NCBI GenBank assembly: GCA_963851325.1
Contig: CAWKOR010000001.1
Location: 1,240,001 to 1,304,000 of the forward strand
Source: DATGKG01 sp963851325
GTDB lineage: Bacteria; Desulfobacterota; Binatia; Binatales; Binataceae
Length of the DNA stretch: 64,000 nucleotides
Reading direction: 5' to 3'
The notes under the pieces are model-generated. The model did not search any database, had not been told where the DNA came from, and was given only the letters and a program-made list of their open reading frames with translations. Positions 7,804-15,781 of the stretch are shown here, piece after piece; within the stretch, counting starts at the first letter, position 1; the number at the start of each line of letters is the position of its first letter. The translations under genes were made by a program, and so were the position numbers.

Positions 7804-8649
7804 TCAATGGGGCGGCGGAGTGTTGGCGAGGATCGCTGACCACGCCAGCACTACCAGCAGCAACGCGCATTCGGTTGCAACGGTTCGGATGAGCATCCGC
7901 CGCGCGCTTTTCTGCGCGACCTTGGGCACCTGCCAATAACGATTGTAGGCCCCCAACAGCAGGGCCGGCGCGGCGATTGCCAGTTTCCACATCAAGGCCC
8001 GTCCGTACGCCGAATCGAAGAGCAGATGCAGGTTCCATCCGAACCATTGGAATGCGGTCAGAACTCCTGAAATCGCCAGGACGGCCACCGTCCATCCGCA
8101 GACCATCGAGACCCGAGCGGTGACGCTCTGGAACCTGGCGCCTCCATCCCTCGCACTCATCAGCAAGACCACCAGCGCCCCGAACCACAATCCGGCGGCG
8201 GCCTGGTGCACGAAGTCGATCGCGAGCACCAACCCGCCCTTGTCGATAGCGTGGCTGGTGAGACTTCCGAGCGCGATCAAAATCGTCGCCATAACCAATG
8301 CGCCGAGGCCGACTAATTCCTCGCGCAACGGAAGCCACACCACGATCGCGAGCATCACCACCGCGGCGAACCGCCACATCCAGATGCGGCCGGCCAGCGT
8401 CTCGCGCATGATTTCCGGGATCAGCGGCATCGCCTGCCGCCAGCTCGTCTCCGCCATCCCGGCCGCGATCTCGATGAACACCAGCGGCGACATCACCAGG
8501 TTGAGAATCGCGAGCACCCGCCATAGCGTTACGCAGCCGGACTTTTCGATCGGCGCCGGGGCCAACAGCAGCGCGAAAGCCGCGGTCCCGAAGATTAACG
8601 ACTGTGCGACCAGCACCGGCCACGCAAAAATGGCGGGCGTATCGATCAA
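7804..8649 (-). CDS. copD: Copper resistance protein CopD family, membrane protein
   Basis: An inner-membrane protein of about 282 residues with eight hydrophobic segments, matching the CopD family that works with periplasmic CopC in copper uptake or tolerance. Recognisable features are the FVHQAAAGLWFGALVVLL segment and the conserved tryptophan/histidine content of the membrane core. I place the start at TTG 8649, which overlaps the copC stop (TTGA), because longer readings would overlap copC by over 70 bases and give an Arg-rich nonsense N-terminus. It is directly preceded by copC and followed by the PCYCGC protein gene. Confidence 0.85.
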   Translation of the reverse strand: MIDTPAIFAWPVLVAQSLIFGTAAFALLLAPAPIEKSGCVTLWRVLAILNLVMSPLVFIEIAAGMAETSWRQAMPLIPEIMRETLAGRIWMWRFAAVVMLAIVVWLPLREELVGLGALVMATILIALGSLTSHAIDKGGLVLAIDFVHQAAAGLWFGALVVLLMSARDGGARFQSVTARVSMVCGWTVAVLAISGVLTAFQWFGWNLHLLFDSAYGRALMWKLAIAAPALLLGAYNRYWQVPKVAQKSARRMLIRTVATECALLLVVLAWSAILANTPPPH

Positions 8650-9023
8650 GCGCCACCGCTGACGGTGAACGAGTACGACCCTTCGGTGTGATGAGTGTCG
8701 ACGCAGAGCACGGCCCATTGCACGGTGTATTGGCCCGGCTTCAGCGCGTCAACTTTCGCGGTCAACACGGTGCCATCGGCGCCAACTACCGGCGGGCCGA
8801 CCGCATGATCCTTCCCCGCCGCATCAAGCACTCGCAGCTTGGCGAACAGCTTCTCGATGGGAGCATCGAATTTGATCCTTATCTCGCTCGGCGCCGTCGC
8901 CAGCGTTTGTCCCGCCGAAGGGCTTTGCGCTTCAGGAAAGGAATGCGCTTTGGCGTCAGGCGCCCCGGCTAGCAGCGATAGCATCAGGAGCGGAACTGCC
9001 AGCGGCGTTAATTTGAATGTCAT
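8646..9023 (-). CDS. copC: Copper resistance protein CopC
   Basis: A periplasmic copper-binding beta-barrel protein of about 125 residues. After a signal peptide ending DAKA the mature protein begins HSFPEAQSPSAG; an N-terminal His is a Cu(II) ligand in CopC proteins, and the DTHHTEGSYSF motif near the C-terminus supplies the other expected histidine and aspartate. The ATG at 9023 has GAGGA eight bases upstream; an upstream ATG at 9038 overlaps the stop of the preceding gene and is possible. Together with CopD it would pass copper across the inner membrane or buffer it in the periplasm. Confidence 0.92.
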   Translation of the reverse strand: MTFKLTPLAVPLLMLSLLAGAPDAKAHSFPEAQSPSAGQTLATAPSEIRIKFDAPIEKLFAKLRVLDAAGKDHAVGPPVVGADGTVLTAKVDALKPGQYTVQWAVLCVDTHHTEGSYSFTVSGGA

Positions 9024-9034
9024 TACGGTTTTCC

Positions 9035-9964
9035 TCATTGGAACAGGTCGTTAAGGGTCCAATTCGCCTCCGGGAGCACCGAATCGTAGAAGATGTCGAG
9101 GAGCCCCAGTACCACGGCATGGTTTTCGGGAATCGCGGCGTTGTTGAGGGCGAGTTGGGTTCCGACGCTCAGTTCGAACTGATAGCCGACGTAGGCGATG
9201 CCCGGCGTCACCAGCAGCTGCGGAAACGTCTCGCCGCTCGGGCCCCGGATGGCCTGGGAATAATTGAATTCGACATACGGAAACAGATTGCGCAGCGGCC
9301 ACGGCAATCCGATGTCCTGCACATTGTTGCTCAGGTAGGGGAGCGAATACTCGATCACCTGATTGGCCTCGATCCCATTGTTGACCCGTCCGCCGAGCGC
9401 CGTCTCGTATCCAAAGTTGCCCTGAAAACCGACCGGCCGCAGGAACTTCAGCACCGGCCAGTTGGGAAGATCGCCCAGCGCCTTCTCCCAATTGATCGAG
9501 GGTCCAATGCTGGTGTGTTGCTGTTCCTCGATGCTGGGGTTCCCGGTCGGTAGGGTCATGCTAAGCGCGATCGACAAAAGCAGTTCATGCCTGGGAACGA
9601 TGAGGAACGCATACTTGGCGAACACCTCGAGATTGTCGAAACCGTTGTCGCTGGGATCATCGTTGGGCGACAGGTACGACCAACTGGTGCCGCCGCCCAT
9701 GCTGAAACGCGACAATCCTTCCTTGTCTTTCCAAAGTACCTTTTCAATTTCGGTTCCGATGCTGTAGGTCTGGCCTTCGCTTCCGCGCGCCCATCCGGGC
9801 GACACGATATCCAACTCATTGGCCGGGGTCGGATCTTCGGCCACCAGCGGTTCCAGGAACATATAATCGCCGACCACGCCATGGGCCCATGCCGATGCCG
9901 GGGGGAAGCAAATCGAGGCCGCCAGCACAATTATCATCAGATTCAGATTCTTCAATTTCACCAT
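9035..9964 (-). CDS. Outer-membrane beta-barrel protein, copper-operon associated
   Basis: About 309 residues with a signal peptide (MVKLKNLNLMIIVLAASICF, cleavage near AWA) and alternating beta-strand patterning throughout, as in transporter-type outer-membrane proteins (for example LSIALSMTLPTGNPS and LLVTPGIAYVGYQFELSVGTQ). I start at ATG 9964; an upstream start at 10033 would add 23 residues before the signal. Its stop overlaps the upstream copC ATG, so it belongs to the metal operon and could admit or sense the metal at the outer membrane. Beta-barrel assignment is from strand pattern and context, not a named family. Confidence 0.75.
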   Translation of the reverse strand: MVKLKNLNLMIIVLAASICFPPASAWAHGVVGDYMFLEPLVAEDPTPANELDIVSPGWARGSEGQTYSIGTEIEKVLWKDKEGLSRFSMGGGTSWSYLSPNDDPSDNGFDNLEVFAKYAFLIVPRHELLLSIALSMTLPTGNPSIEEQQHTSIGPSINWEKALGDLPNWPVLKFLRPVGFQGNFGYETALGGRVNNGIEANQVIEYSLPYLSNNVQDIGLPWPLRNLFPYVEFNYSQAIRGPSGETFPQLLVTPGIAYVGYQFELSVGTQLALNNAAIPENHAVVLGLLDIFYDSVLPEANWTLNDLFQ

Positions 9965-10067
9965 CGCCGTCCGCGCCACCAACGCCGGGCGACTCCCTAG
10001 CCCCGCGCGAAAAATCGACGCGGGCAGTATCAACCTTTTGCGCTACTTTGTGAGAAGGAAGAACGGA

Positions 10068-10382
10068 CTAGGGGAGAGTTTTGGGCGGCGGAAGAATCGG
10101 TCCGTCGCCGAGGCGGCCCACCATCGCACGATACCCATCGACGCTGGAAACGACCGCATCGCGCGGACCGCTGGTCGTCGCGAGCACAAGCGGAGCCGGG
10201 GCCATCAGCGGCGCATGGCTGATGTCGAGCGAACGCGCGGGATGGCAAATGTCCATGGTCAGGGTGCAACGCGAGTCCGCGATGACCCATCCGCACATCA
10301 TCGGCATGCTCACGATGGCAATCACCAACGCCAACGCGGCTCCGACGTTGTTCAGATCGAGCGCGAAGCGATTGTGGCTCAA
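10068..10382 (-). CDS. Small membrane-anchored protein, metal-operon associated
   Basis: A 105-residue product with one hydrophobic segment near the N-terminus (VGAALALVIAIVSMPMMCGWVIA) followed by a short periplasmic domain containing two cysteines and a Pro-rich tail ending LPPPKTLP. The TTG at 10382 overlaps the stop of the DUF2318 gene (TTGA) with AGGTGG six bases upstream; GTG 10391 is an alternative. The family is not recognised. Close coupling to DUF2318 and the Cop genes suggests a shared metal-related role. Confidence 0.6.
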   Translation of the reverse strand: MSHNRFALDLNNVGAALALVIAIVSMPMMCGWVIADSRCTLTMDICHPARSLDISHAPLMAPAPLVLATTSGPRDAVVSSVDGYRAMVGRLGDGPILPPPKTLP

Positions 10383-10828
10383 AACAACCACCTCAACTTT
10401 TTGAGGTCAGCGGTGAGGATGGTGATTTTGCCGTCAGTCTCTTGGCTCGGCACCGCCATCGGGAGGCAGGAGGCCTTGCCGGTGAGAATGTGATTGACCG
10501 GATAGCGATTGCCACAGAGCCGGCAAATCAGATAGCCGTCCGAATAGGAAAAGCCCTTGTGGTAGGTGTAGCACTGCGAGCAGGCGTCCATGACCGAGCG
10601 GACCTTCCCGTCGGTCCCGCGCGCGAGGACGAAACGGAGCTTTTTCCCGGCGTCATCGCGGTAGCAGAAGGTCTTGGCGGTGCCCTTATCGAGCAGGTGA
10701 CCAGAAATCACCAGCTGATCCTTGCCTTCGACCGAGGTACATCCGGGCTTGGCCATCGAGATAGTCATGGCCACAGCGGCGACGGCCACCACGCCTATCC
10801 CGATCAGGGTTCTGAGCCGGATCTTCAT
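10379..10828 (-). CDS. DUF2318 (Fe-S-containing membrane protein-like) protein
   Basis: A 149-residue protein anchored by an N-terminal transmembrane segment. The conserved DUF2318 core is clear: VMDACSQCYTYHKGFSYSDG, then ICRLCGNRYPVNHI and GKASCLP. The cysteine pairs CxxC and CxxC suggest binding of a metal or cluster. DUF2318 proteins are usually found beside iron or copper transport permeases. The start at ATG 10828 (MKIRLRTLIGIG) gives a normal membrane anchor; a longer start at 10864 is less likely. It heads the minus-strand operon that runs down to 7290. Confidence 0.85.
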   Translation of the reverse strand: MKIRLRTLIGIGVVAVAAVAMTISMAKPGCTSVEGKDQLVISGHLLDKGTAKTFCYRDDAGKKLRFVLARGTDGKVRSVMDACSQCYTYHKGFSYSDGYLICRLCGNRYPVNHILTGKASCLPMAVPSQETDGKITILTADLKKLRWLF

Positions 10829-11053
10829 TCCAGATAATCTTTCACGCGGCTGCTGCCAGATCAAATGCCTACGCAGCGAGGGGGATGAGGGCCAATTTCA
10901 AGTGCTGGCGTTGCTCGACGGCATACAATCGGCGTCACGGAGTGGGGCCAGATAGCGACCATATCGTCTGTGTAGATGAGCTTCGAGATGCTTGGTCCAC
11001 GGCATGACGCGAGAATAGACCGGATCGTGCTGTGAACACATCCGGCGCAATCT

Positions 11054-11773
11054 TTATGCTGCCTCATCTTCCCCAAGTGCGATCTGCAAAATCTTGATTA
11101 ACTTTGTCAACTCTTTCGGGTGCCAGTCGTTCGGAAGCTGAATATAGGCGAGTCGCGTTGGCCCAAGCGGTAGAGGAATCCGCTCACTGGCCTGCTCAGT
11201 TTTTACTGCTCGTTGTCCCTCGAAAGCTGGACGCATTTTCTCGACGAGCCTGACTTCCTCGGCGATTCTTTCGGACGAGTCGGAGTTGGTTACAGGTCGA
11301 ATTGTATCGTCTGTGACCTGAATCAACTTCGCTTCTTGCAGCATATCCAGCACTGCCTTGGCGGGACCTGTCTGTTTGCCTTTGTCCGCAATTCCAGCCG
11401 CAAGTGCCAGCGTGCCTTTCAGATGCTCGAATTTCATTACGCCGCGTGCGCGAATCATGCCGACCCATTGATTCAGGTGTGAATTTGAATGAACAAGCTC
11501 CTGAAGCGCTTCAGCGATTAGAGATTCATTCTCCATGACGAGACATGCGGCAAGCCTACTTCCCAAGGGAGTAGGCTTGTTGCCTTCTTTTGAGACGACT
11601 CCGATTTCGCGAAGAAAGTTATTGTTGGCGCTCACCATCGGGCGGGGAATGTCTGCGATATCGGCAACCTGATCAACGGTCGGTTTTTCCTCATTTTCGA
11701 CCTGACCGTAAGCCCGAATGATTTGCTTCACTGTGGACCACGACGACATTGGCATGGGGAAAGGGTTTGGCAT
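11054..11773 (-). CDS. Unrecognised winged-helix-like protein
   Basis: A 239-residue soluble protein of unknown family. The first 65 residues (KQIIRAYGQVENEEKPTVDQ, then IPRPMVSANNNFLREIG) look like a winged-helix DNA-binding domain, and a second helical repeat follows at about 120-170. The C-terminus ends LPNDWHPKELTKLIKILQIALG. GGAG nine bases upstream supports ATG 11773 over the longer reading from 11839. Base composition is visibly lower in GC than the flanks, suggesting recent acquisition. It is divergent from the small gene at 11.8-12.2 kb. Confidence 0.65.
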   Translation of the reverse strand: MPNPFPMPMSSWSTVKQIIRAYGQVENEEKPTVDQVADIADIPRPMVSANNNFLREIGVVSKEGNKPTPLGSRLAACLVMENESLIAEALQELVHSNSHLNQWVGMIRARGVMKFEHLKGTLALAAGIADKGKQTGPAKAVLDMLQEAKLIQVTDDTIRPVTNSDSSERIAEEVRLVEKMRPAFEGQRAVKTEQASERIPLPLGPTRLAYIQLPNDWHPKELTKLIKILQIALGEDEAA

Positions 11774-11837
11774 ATTTACGAACTCCGTTGAAGCGGTATA
11801 GAAAACTATCATCTGCGGGCAGGCGCGTCCATAGCTC

Positions 11838-12194
11838 ATGTATCAAGACGCCACAACGTACGATACATTAACGGAGACAGCGTCTTTGACGCCAGTCGCC
11901 ATAGTGACCGGCAGAAGTGGTAATGGCCACTCGATGCTTGCGCGCTTACCAACCTTGACAATTTTCGCAATTGATCGATACCATGGGCGCGTGTCACGGC
12001 CTGCCTACATGCCGATCGAGGAGCTTCTTAAAGAGAACAAAAAGCGCAGGCCGCGCCCGCTCACGACTACCGAGATCGTCTTGGTCCTCGCGCGCGGGGA
12101 AGGTAAAATCGCCGTGCGCTTAATGGCGCAACACTACGCGGCGAAATTAGGAATTTCAGAGGAAGAATTTATTCTTCGGGCTGGCCAGCGTTGA
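11838..12194 (+). CDS. Small hypothetical protein, start uncertain
   Basis: The 118-codon frame is open from ATG 11838. The convincing part is the last 61 residues from ATG 12009 (MPIEELLKENKKRR onward), a basic-then-helical segment ending GISEEEFILRAGQR. No good ribosome binding site precedes any candidate start. The stop overlaps the end of the convergent gene by 26 bases. No family is recognised; it may be a small regulator or a non-gene. Confidence 0.35.
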   Translation: MYQDATTYDTLTETASLTPVAIVTGRSGNGHSMLARLPTLTIFAIDRYHGRVSRPAYMPIEELLKENKKRRPRPLTTTEIVLVLARGEGKIAVRLMAQHYAAKLGISEEEFILRAGQR

Positions 12195-12933
12195 TCGCGG
12201 CATGAAGGCGACTGAGCGCGCGCGCTTCGATGGCGGGCCATTCCTGCTCGGTGCGCTTGATATCTTCATCGGTGATTTGGAGTTCGTCCGTAATAGCCCG
12301 CGCTGTCGCCTCAGGGAGTCTTATGTTGGGCATTCCTTTTGGTGCGACCAGATCAACTTTCTCCTCGATGTCTTTTAAGAGAAGTCTTCTGTGTTGATGT
12401 TCTGGTCGGATAGGCACCTTGTAGAGGTCGTCGGCCATTGCCCAGCCATGAGTGTTTCGGCATTGCTGAAGCACTTCATCCATGATCTCAAACACGGGCT
12501 GATTGTCACGGTGTTTTTTCAGGGACTCCGCGAATCGGGCCAGTCGCTTCCCACGGTCAGTAAGAGCGAAATTCTTCGCAAAGCCGTTAAATCGTAACGC
12601 ATCGTAAGCGTCCAGTAACTCAACGCTGAAGGGACCGTGTTTGTATCGATAGAAACGGAAGGTCGGACCAATCAGGTCGGACTCTCGTAGAGCGAGTTCG
12701 ATTCGGAAAGCCGTTTTTATGATTTTCGTCTTACCGAGAAACGGCGCGGCCTTGTCCAAAATGTAGGCGAGCAACGCTAGATTGACGGCGCTCTCCTTGA
12801 AAGGCGTCCGCTTATTGAGTTCGATCCGCGCCATGGTCTTTGCATCAGAATACAACCCCTTTGGTTCGGACAGCAATGGGATTGGTCTGGGAAAGTATGA
12901 GCAATCATCGGATTGCGGCCTGAGAAGAGACAT
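12169..12933 (-). CDS. Unrecognised protein, possibly Panacea/DUF4065-like
   Basis: A 254-residue soluble protein. Residues 60-140 contain helices and a strand motif FYRYKHGPFSVELLDAYDAL followed by FALTDRGKRLARF, which resembles the GP(F/Y)S-plus-wing layout of SocA/Panacea (DUF4065) antitoxin-like domains; this similarity is judged by eye and uncertain. The C-terminal part is helical and acidic. ATG 12933 has AAGG six bases upstream. The gene lies in the low-GC accessory patch between 10.9 and 13.8 kb and is divergent from the DUF29 gene. Confidence 0.6.
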   Translation of the reverse strand: MSLLRPQSDDCSYFPRPIPLLSEPKGLYSDAKTMARIELNKRTPFKESAVNLALLAYILDKAAPFLGKTKIIKTAFRIELALRESDLIGPTFRFYRYKHGPFSVELLDAYDALRFNGFAKNFALTDRGKRLARFAESLKKHRDNQPVFEIMDEVLQQCRNTHGWAMADDLYKVPIRPEHQHRRLLLKDIEEKVDLVAPKGMPNIRLPEATARAITDELQITDEDIKRTEQEWPAIEARALSRLHAAINAGQPEE

Positions 12934-13198
12934 AAAAGCCTTTACTATCAGGGACTTGTGGCTAGTGTCCAAAATCTCTTGATTGCCGATACTTTCCTAT
13001 ACTGATCCTGTTGCCATCTGGCTAGACAAATTCGCCCGAAATGTCAGTGGCAAAGGTCCGACCTGTCACGTCCCGACCAGCTTACCGCCTTCCTGTGTCA
13101 ACATAATCGCCCCTACCCTGAACGAAGCAAAGGCGAATATAACGGGATGCATTCTCGGCGATGATTCGTGGCTAAGATTCGATCAGGGAGTTTGTGCG

Positions 13199-13741
13199 GT
13201 GGCCATTACAAAAACTGTCAAAATTGGCGGTCTCGATGCTGCGGAAGGTATTGGTATTGTACACGCGCCATCGGTTTCAATCGACGAGGATTACTCTGCG
13301 TGGCTGAACGAGCAGGCCGTGTTGGTTCGCGCTCGAAAATATCAACTGGTCGATTGGGTGCATCTGGCAGAGGAACTCGAAGAAATTTCTGCCAGGCTCG
13401 AGACCGACTTAGAAAGCGATCTTCGGGTCGTCCTCGAACGCCTTTTGAAGTTAGAATACGAGCCGAACGAAAACGAATGGAAAGGTCGTTCTCGTAGTTG
13501 GAAAGTGCAAACCATCGAGCATCGAGCGCGAATCGATACAATTCTTGCGAAATCGCCGAAACTGCGTCAACGAGTCGCCGATTTGGTGACTACGCAATAT
13601 CCGGTCGCCGTCCGGAAGGTAGCGACGCAGACACGGCGCCGACGCGCAAGTTTTCCGGCCGCGCGCCCCTGGCCCGTTGATCAAATACTCGACCCTGATT
13701 TCTTTCCCAATCCGTTCAATCTTCCTCTCGATGACGATTAA
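13199..13741 (+). CDS. DUF29 family protein
   Basis: About 180 residues. The DUF29 pattern is present: DYSAWLNEQAVLVRARKY, then LAEELEEISAR, a long basic helix (LRVVLERLLKLEYEPNE), SRSWKVQTIEHRARI, and the C-terminal WPVDQILDPDFFP. The function of DUF29 is unknown; such genes are numerous in cyanobacteria and proteobacteria and often occur in accessory regions. The frame is open from 12983, but GTG 13199 with GGGAG eight bases upstream fits the family length better. A second, damaged DUF29 gene lies at 51.0-51.5 kb. Confidence 0.8.
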   Translation: MAITKTVKIGGLDAAEGIGIVHAPSVSIDEDYSAWLNEQAVLVRARKYQLVDWVHLAEELEEISARLETDLESDLRVVLERLLKLEYEPNENEWKGRSRSWKVQTIEHRARIDTILAKSPKLRQRVADLVTTQYPVAVRKVATQTRRRRASFPAARPWPVDQILDPDFFPNPFNLPLDDD

Positions 13742-13818
13742 CTGGTTTCTCTCACCGACCGTCACGCCGGAATACCAAGCCTGTGTCGTGGTGCTTCGGC
13801 GCTGAATTCGCAGGCGAC

Positions 13819-14571
13819 TTACTTTTTCAGGCTTTGATGGAGCCAGTCGTCGAACCGGATCTCACCGAGCTTCGCGTCATCTTCGGGAATCAGCGTTCGC
13901 TCCTTCAAATGCGCGCCGGAATACGGCGCATTGGGATCGGCGACCACCTCGCGCGAGTCACCGAGTTCGCGCAGGCAATGGCGAATGAGTTCATGGAGAC
14001 GGAACTTCTCCGGGCCACCAATCTCAACCATGCCGTTCACGGGCTTTCCGACTGAGACTCTGCCGACTCCCGCGGCGACATCGTCGGCGGCCATCGGCTG
14101 GAAGAGTACCGGTGCGAGATGGACTTGATTTCCCTGGGTGGAGAAGTCTGCGATGCCTTTGACGAATTCGAAGAACTGCGGCGCGCGAATGATCGAGTAT
14201 GGCAGGCCGGATTCCTTGATGAGCTTTTCCTGAACCATCTTGGCTCGAAAGTAAGGGCTCTCCAACAGGCGCTCGGTTCCGACCACCGACAGCGCAGCCA
14301 GATGTCCCACTCCGGCAGCACCCGCATGTTTGAGCAGATTGGTGGTCGAGGTCTTGAAGAAGTCCATCGCCGGCCCCTCCTCGAAAGAAGGTGAGTTCGA
14401 TACATCGACGACTACCTGGGCGCCCTTCAACACTTCAGCAAGTCCCTGACCGGTAAGCGTGTTCACCCCGGTGCTCGGCGCGGCCGCGACGGCCTGATGG
14501 CCCTGCTGGGTGAGCTTGCTGACCAGTTTTGATCCAATGAGACCGGTTCCGCCAATCACTACGATTTTCAT
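13819..14571 (-). CDS. NmrA-like NAD(P)-binding oxidoreductase (atypical SDR)
   Basis: A 250-residue Rossmann protein with the nucleotide-binding signature GGTGLIGSKL at residues 7-16, and later AALSVVGTERL and YFRAKMVQEKLI, typical of the NmrA/SDR-a5 group. Members either sense the NAD(P) state or reduce small substrates. There is no canonical YxxxK catalytic pair beyond the Y in the PYFRAKM segment. GGAGG six to seven bases before the ATG supports the start. The upstream cupin gene is on the same strand 105 bases away, a common pairing in stress-response loci. Confidence 0.88.
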   Translation of the reverse strand: MKIVVIGGTGLIGSKLVSKLTQQGHQAVAAAPSTGVNTLTGQGLAEVLKGAQVVVDVSNSPSFEEGPAMDFFKTSTTNLLKHAGAAGVGHLAALSVVGTERLLESPYFRAKMVQEKLIKESGLPYSIIRAPQFFEFVKGIADFSTQGNQVHLAPVLFQPMAADDVAAGVGRVSVGKPVNGMVEIGGPEKFRLHELIRHCLRELGDSREVVADPNAPYSGAHLKERTLIPEDDAKLGEIRFDDWLHQSLKK

Positions 14572-14675
14572 GACTGTCCTCCAGTTGGGCTCGTAAGCGG
14601 GCTCGATGAGTTTGAGAATTTCCCGAAGCTGAGTGTTTACATCTCAAGTTGTGGCGAGAGCTTTAGCCTCCGAGG

Positions 14676-15074
14676 TTACTTTACCGGAATCAAAACCGGG
14701 GCATCTTTGTCCTTGAGCAAGAGCACCACGAACTTGGCCGGCTTGGTCTTGCTCGCGTTGCGACCGATGGTGTGAATGTCATTGGGGCCTTCATAAAACG
14801 TCTGCCCGGGCGTAAGGGTTACCGGTTTCTCGCCGTTCACCGCCATTTCGATGCTGCCTTCCAGCACATAGACGAAGGCCTCCGCATTGTGGCGATGAAC
14901 CGGGTCCTGGCTTCCGGGAGGATATTCAACCGCAATCATCAGGGCTTCCTTACCTGGAAAATCCGGCAACGGTTTCGACATCAGCGAAGTAACCTTCGCC
15001 TCCTGAGCCATCAGCGGACTGCACACGAGAAAAGAGCTGCACACGAGGAACGATACGAACAGGATTTTCTTCAT
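14676..15074 (-). CDS. Exported cupin-domain protein
   Basis: A 132-residue protein with a signal peptide (MKKILFVSFLVCSSFLVCSPLMAQ) and one small cupin barrel. Metal-site motif 1 is PGSQDPVHRHNAEAFVYVLEG and motif 2 is PGQTFYEGPNDIHTIGRN, giving three histidines and a glutamate for a metal. ATG 15074 has AGGAAG upstream; a GTG directly before it is an alternative. Exported single cupins of this type are often annotated only as cupin. It probably forms a unit with the NmrA-like gene downstream. Confidence 0.85.
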   Translation of the reverse strand: MKKILFVSFLVCSSFLVCSPLMAQEAKVTSLMSKPLPDFPGKEALMIAVEYPPGSQDPVHRHNAEAFVYVLEGSIEMAVNGEKPVTLTPGQTFYEGPNDIHTIGRNASKTKPAKFVVLLLKDKDAPVLIPVK

Positions 15075-15269
15075 CACCGGCTTCCTGCTGATTCTGCGAG
15101 TTGCGGGCTGATGCGCTGCCGCCTCTCACTGAAACGCAATGCCGACGCTATTTCAAGCGCTAGTGGAGAACTGTAAAGGGCGGGCGCGCCACTTCAGCGG
15201 GCGGAGTGCGGCGCTTCACGCGCCTCACGAATACCTTCTCAAAGAAAGTGCAAAACCACCGTCACGCAT

Positions 15270-15710
15270 CTACCGCATCAGACTCGATAATGAGGATGTG
15301 CGATGGCCGCGCTGCGAGGTGATCTCGGGATACAGCGAGTCGAGCCGGGCGCGAAGCTGATCGAAATTGACGAAGGGCTTTTCCAGATATGCGATGGCGC
15401 CTTGCGAAAGATAGCTCATCGCGGCCACCGCCTTGGAACTTGAGCTGATCATGATGACGCTGGTTTCAGGCTTCTCCTCGCGGATGATTTTGAACAAATC
15501 TTCGGTGGTGAGGTCGTCGACCTGCGGCATCACGATGTCGAGGGTAACAATCTGGGGCTGCAACTCGCGAAACAGTTTTAGTCCCTGGCTGGGATTCTCC
15601 GCTTCCCCTGCGATGGCGCAACCCAGAGTCTCGAGGCGCGCCCGCAACATTCTACGCGTCGGCAGCGAATCCTCCACAATCAGGGTTTTGATTCCGTCAT
15701 GAGCTTTCAT
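15270..15710 (-). CDS. Single-domain response regulator (CheY-like)
   Basis: A 146-residue receiver protein without an output domain. Acidic pocket E13-D14, phosphoacceptor D58 in VTLDIVMP, the S/T switch in IMISSSSKAV near 88-92, and K111 in YLEKPF are all present. It follows the hybrid histidine kinase on the same strand by about 70 bases and is probably its phosphotransfer target or a competing acceptor. The start MKAHDGIKT (15710) is preferred over a longer frame from 15761. The last 20 residues are Ser/Arg-rich and outside the receiver fold. Confidence 0.9.
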   Translation of the reverse strand: MKAHDGIKTLIVEDSLPTRRMLRARLETLGCAIAGEAENPSQGLKLFRELQPQIVTLDIVMPQVDDLTTEDLFKIIREEKPETSVIMISSSSKAVAAMSYLSQGAIAYLEKPFVNFDQLRARLDSLYPEITSQRGHRTSSLSSLMR

Positions 15711-15781
15711 TACATCCCCTCCAATCCCTCTTCGATGCAGGTCTGCTCGCGCGATTGCCAATCATTTCCGCGCCGCCGGCC

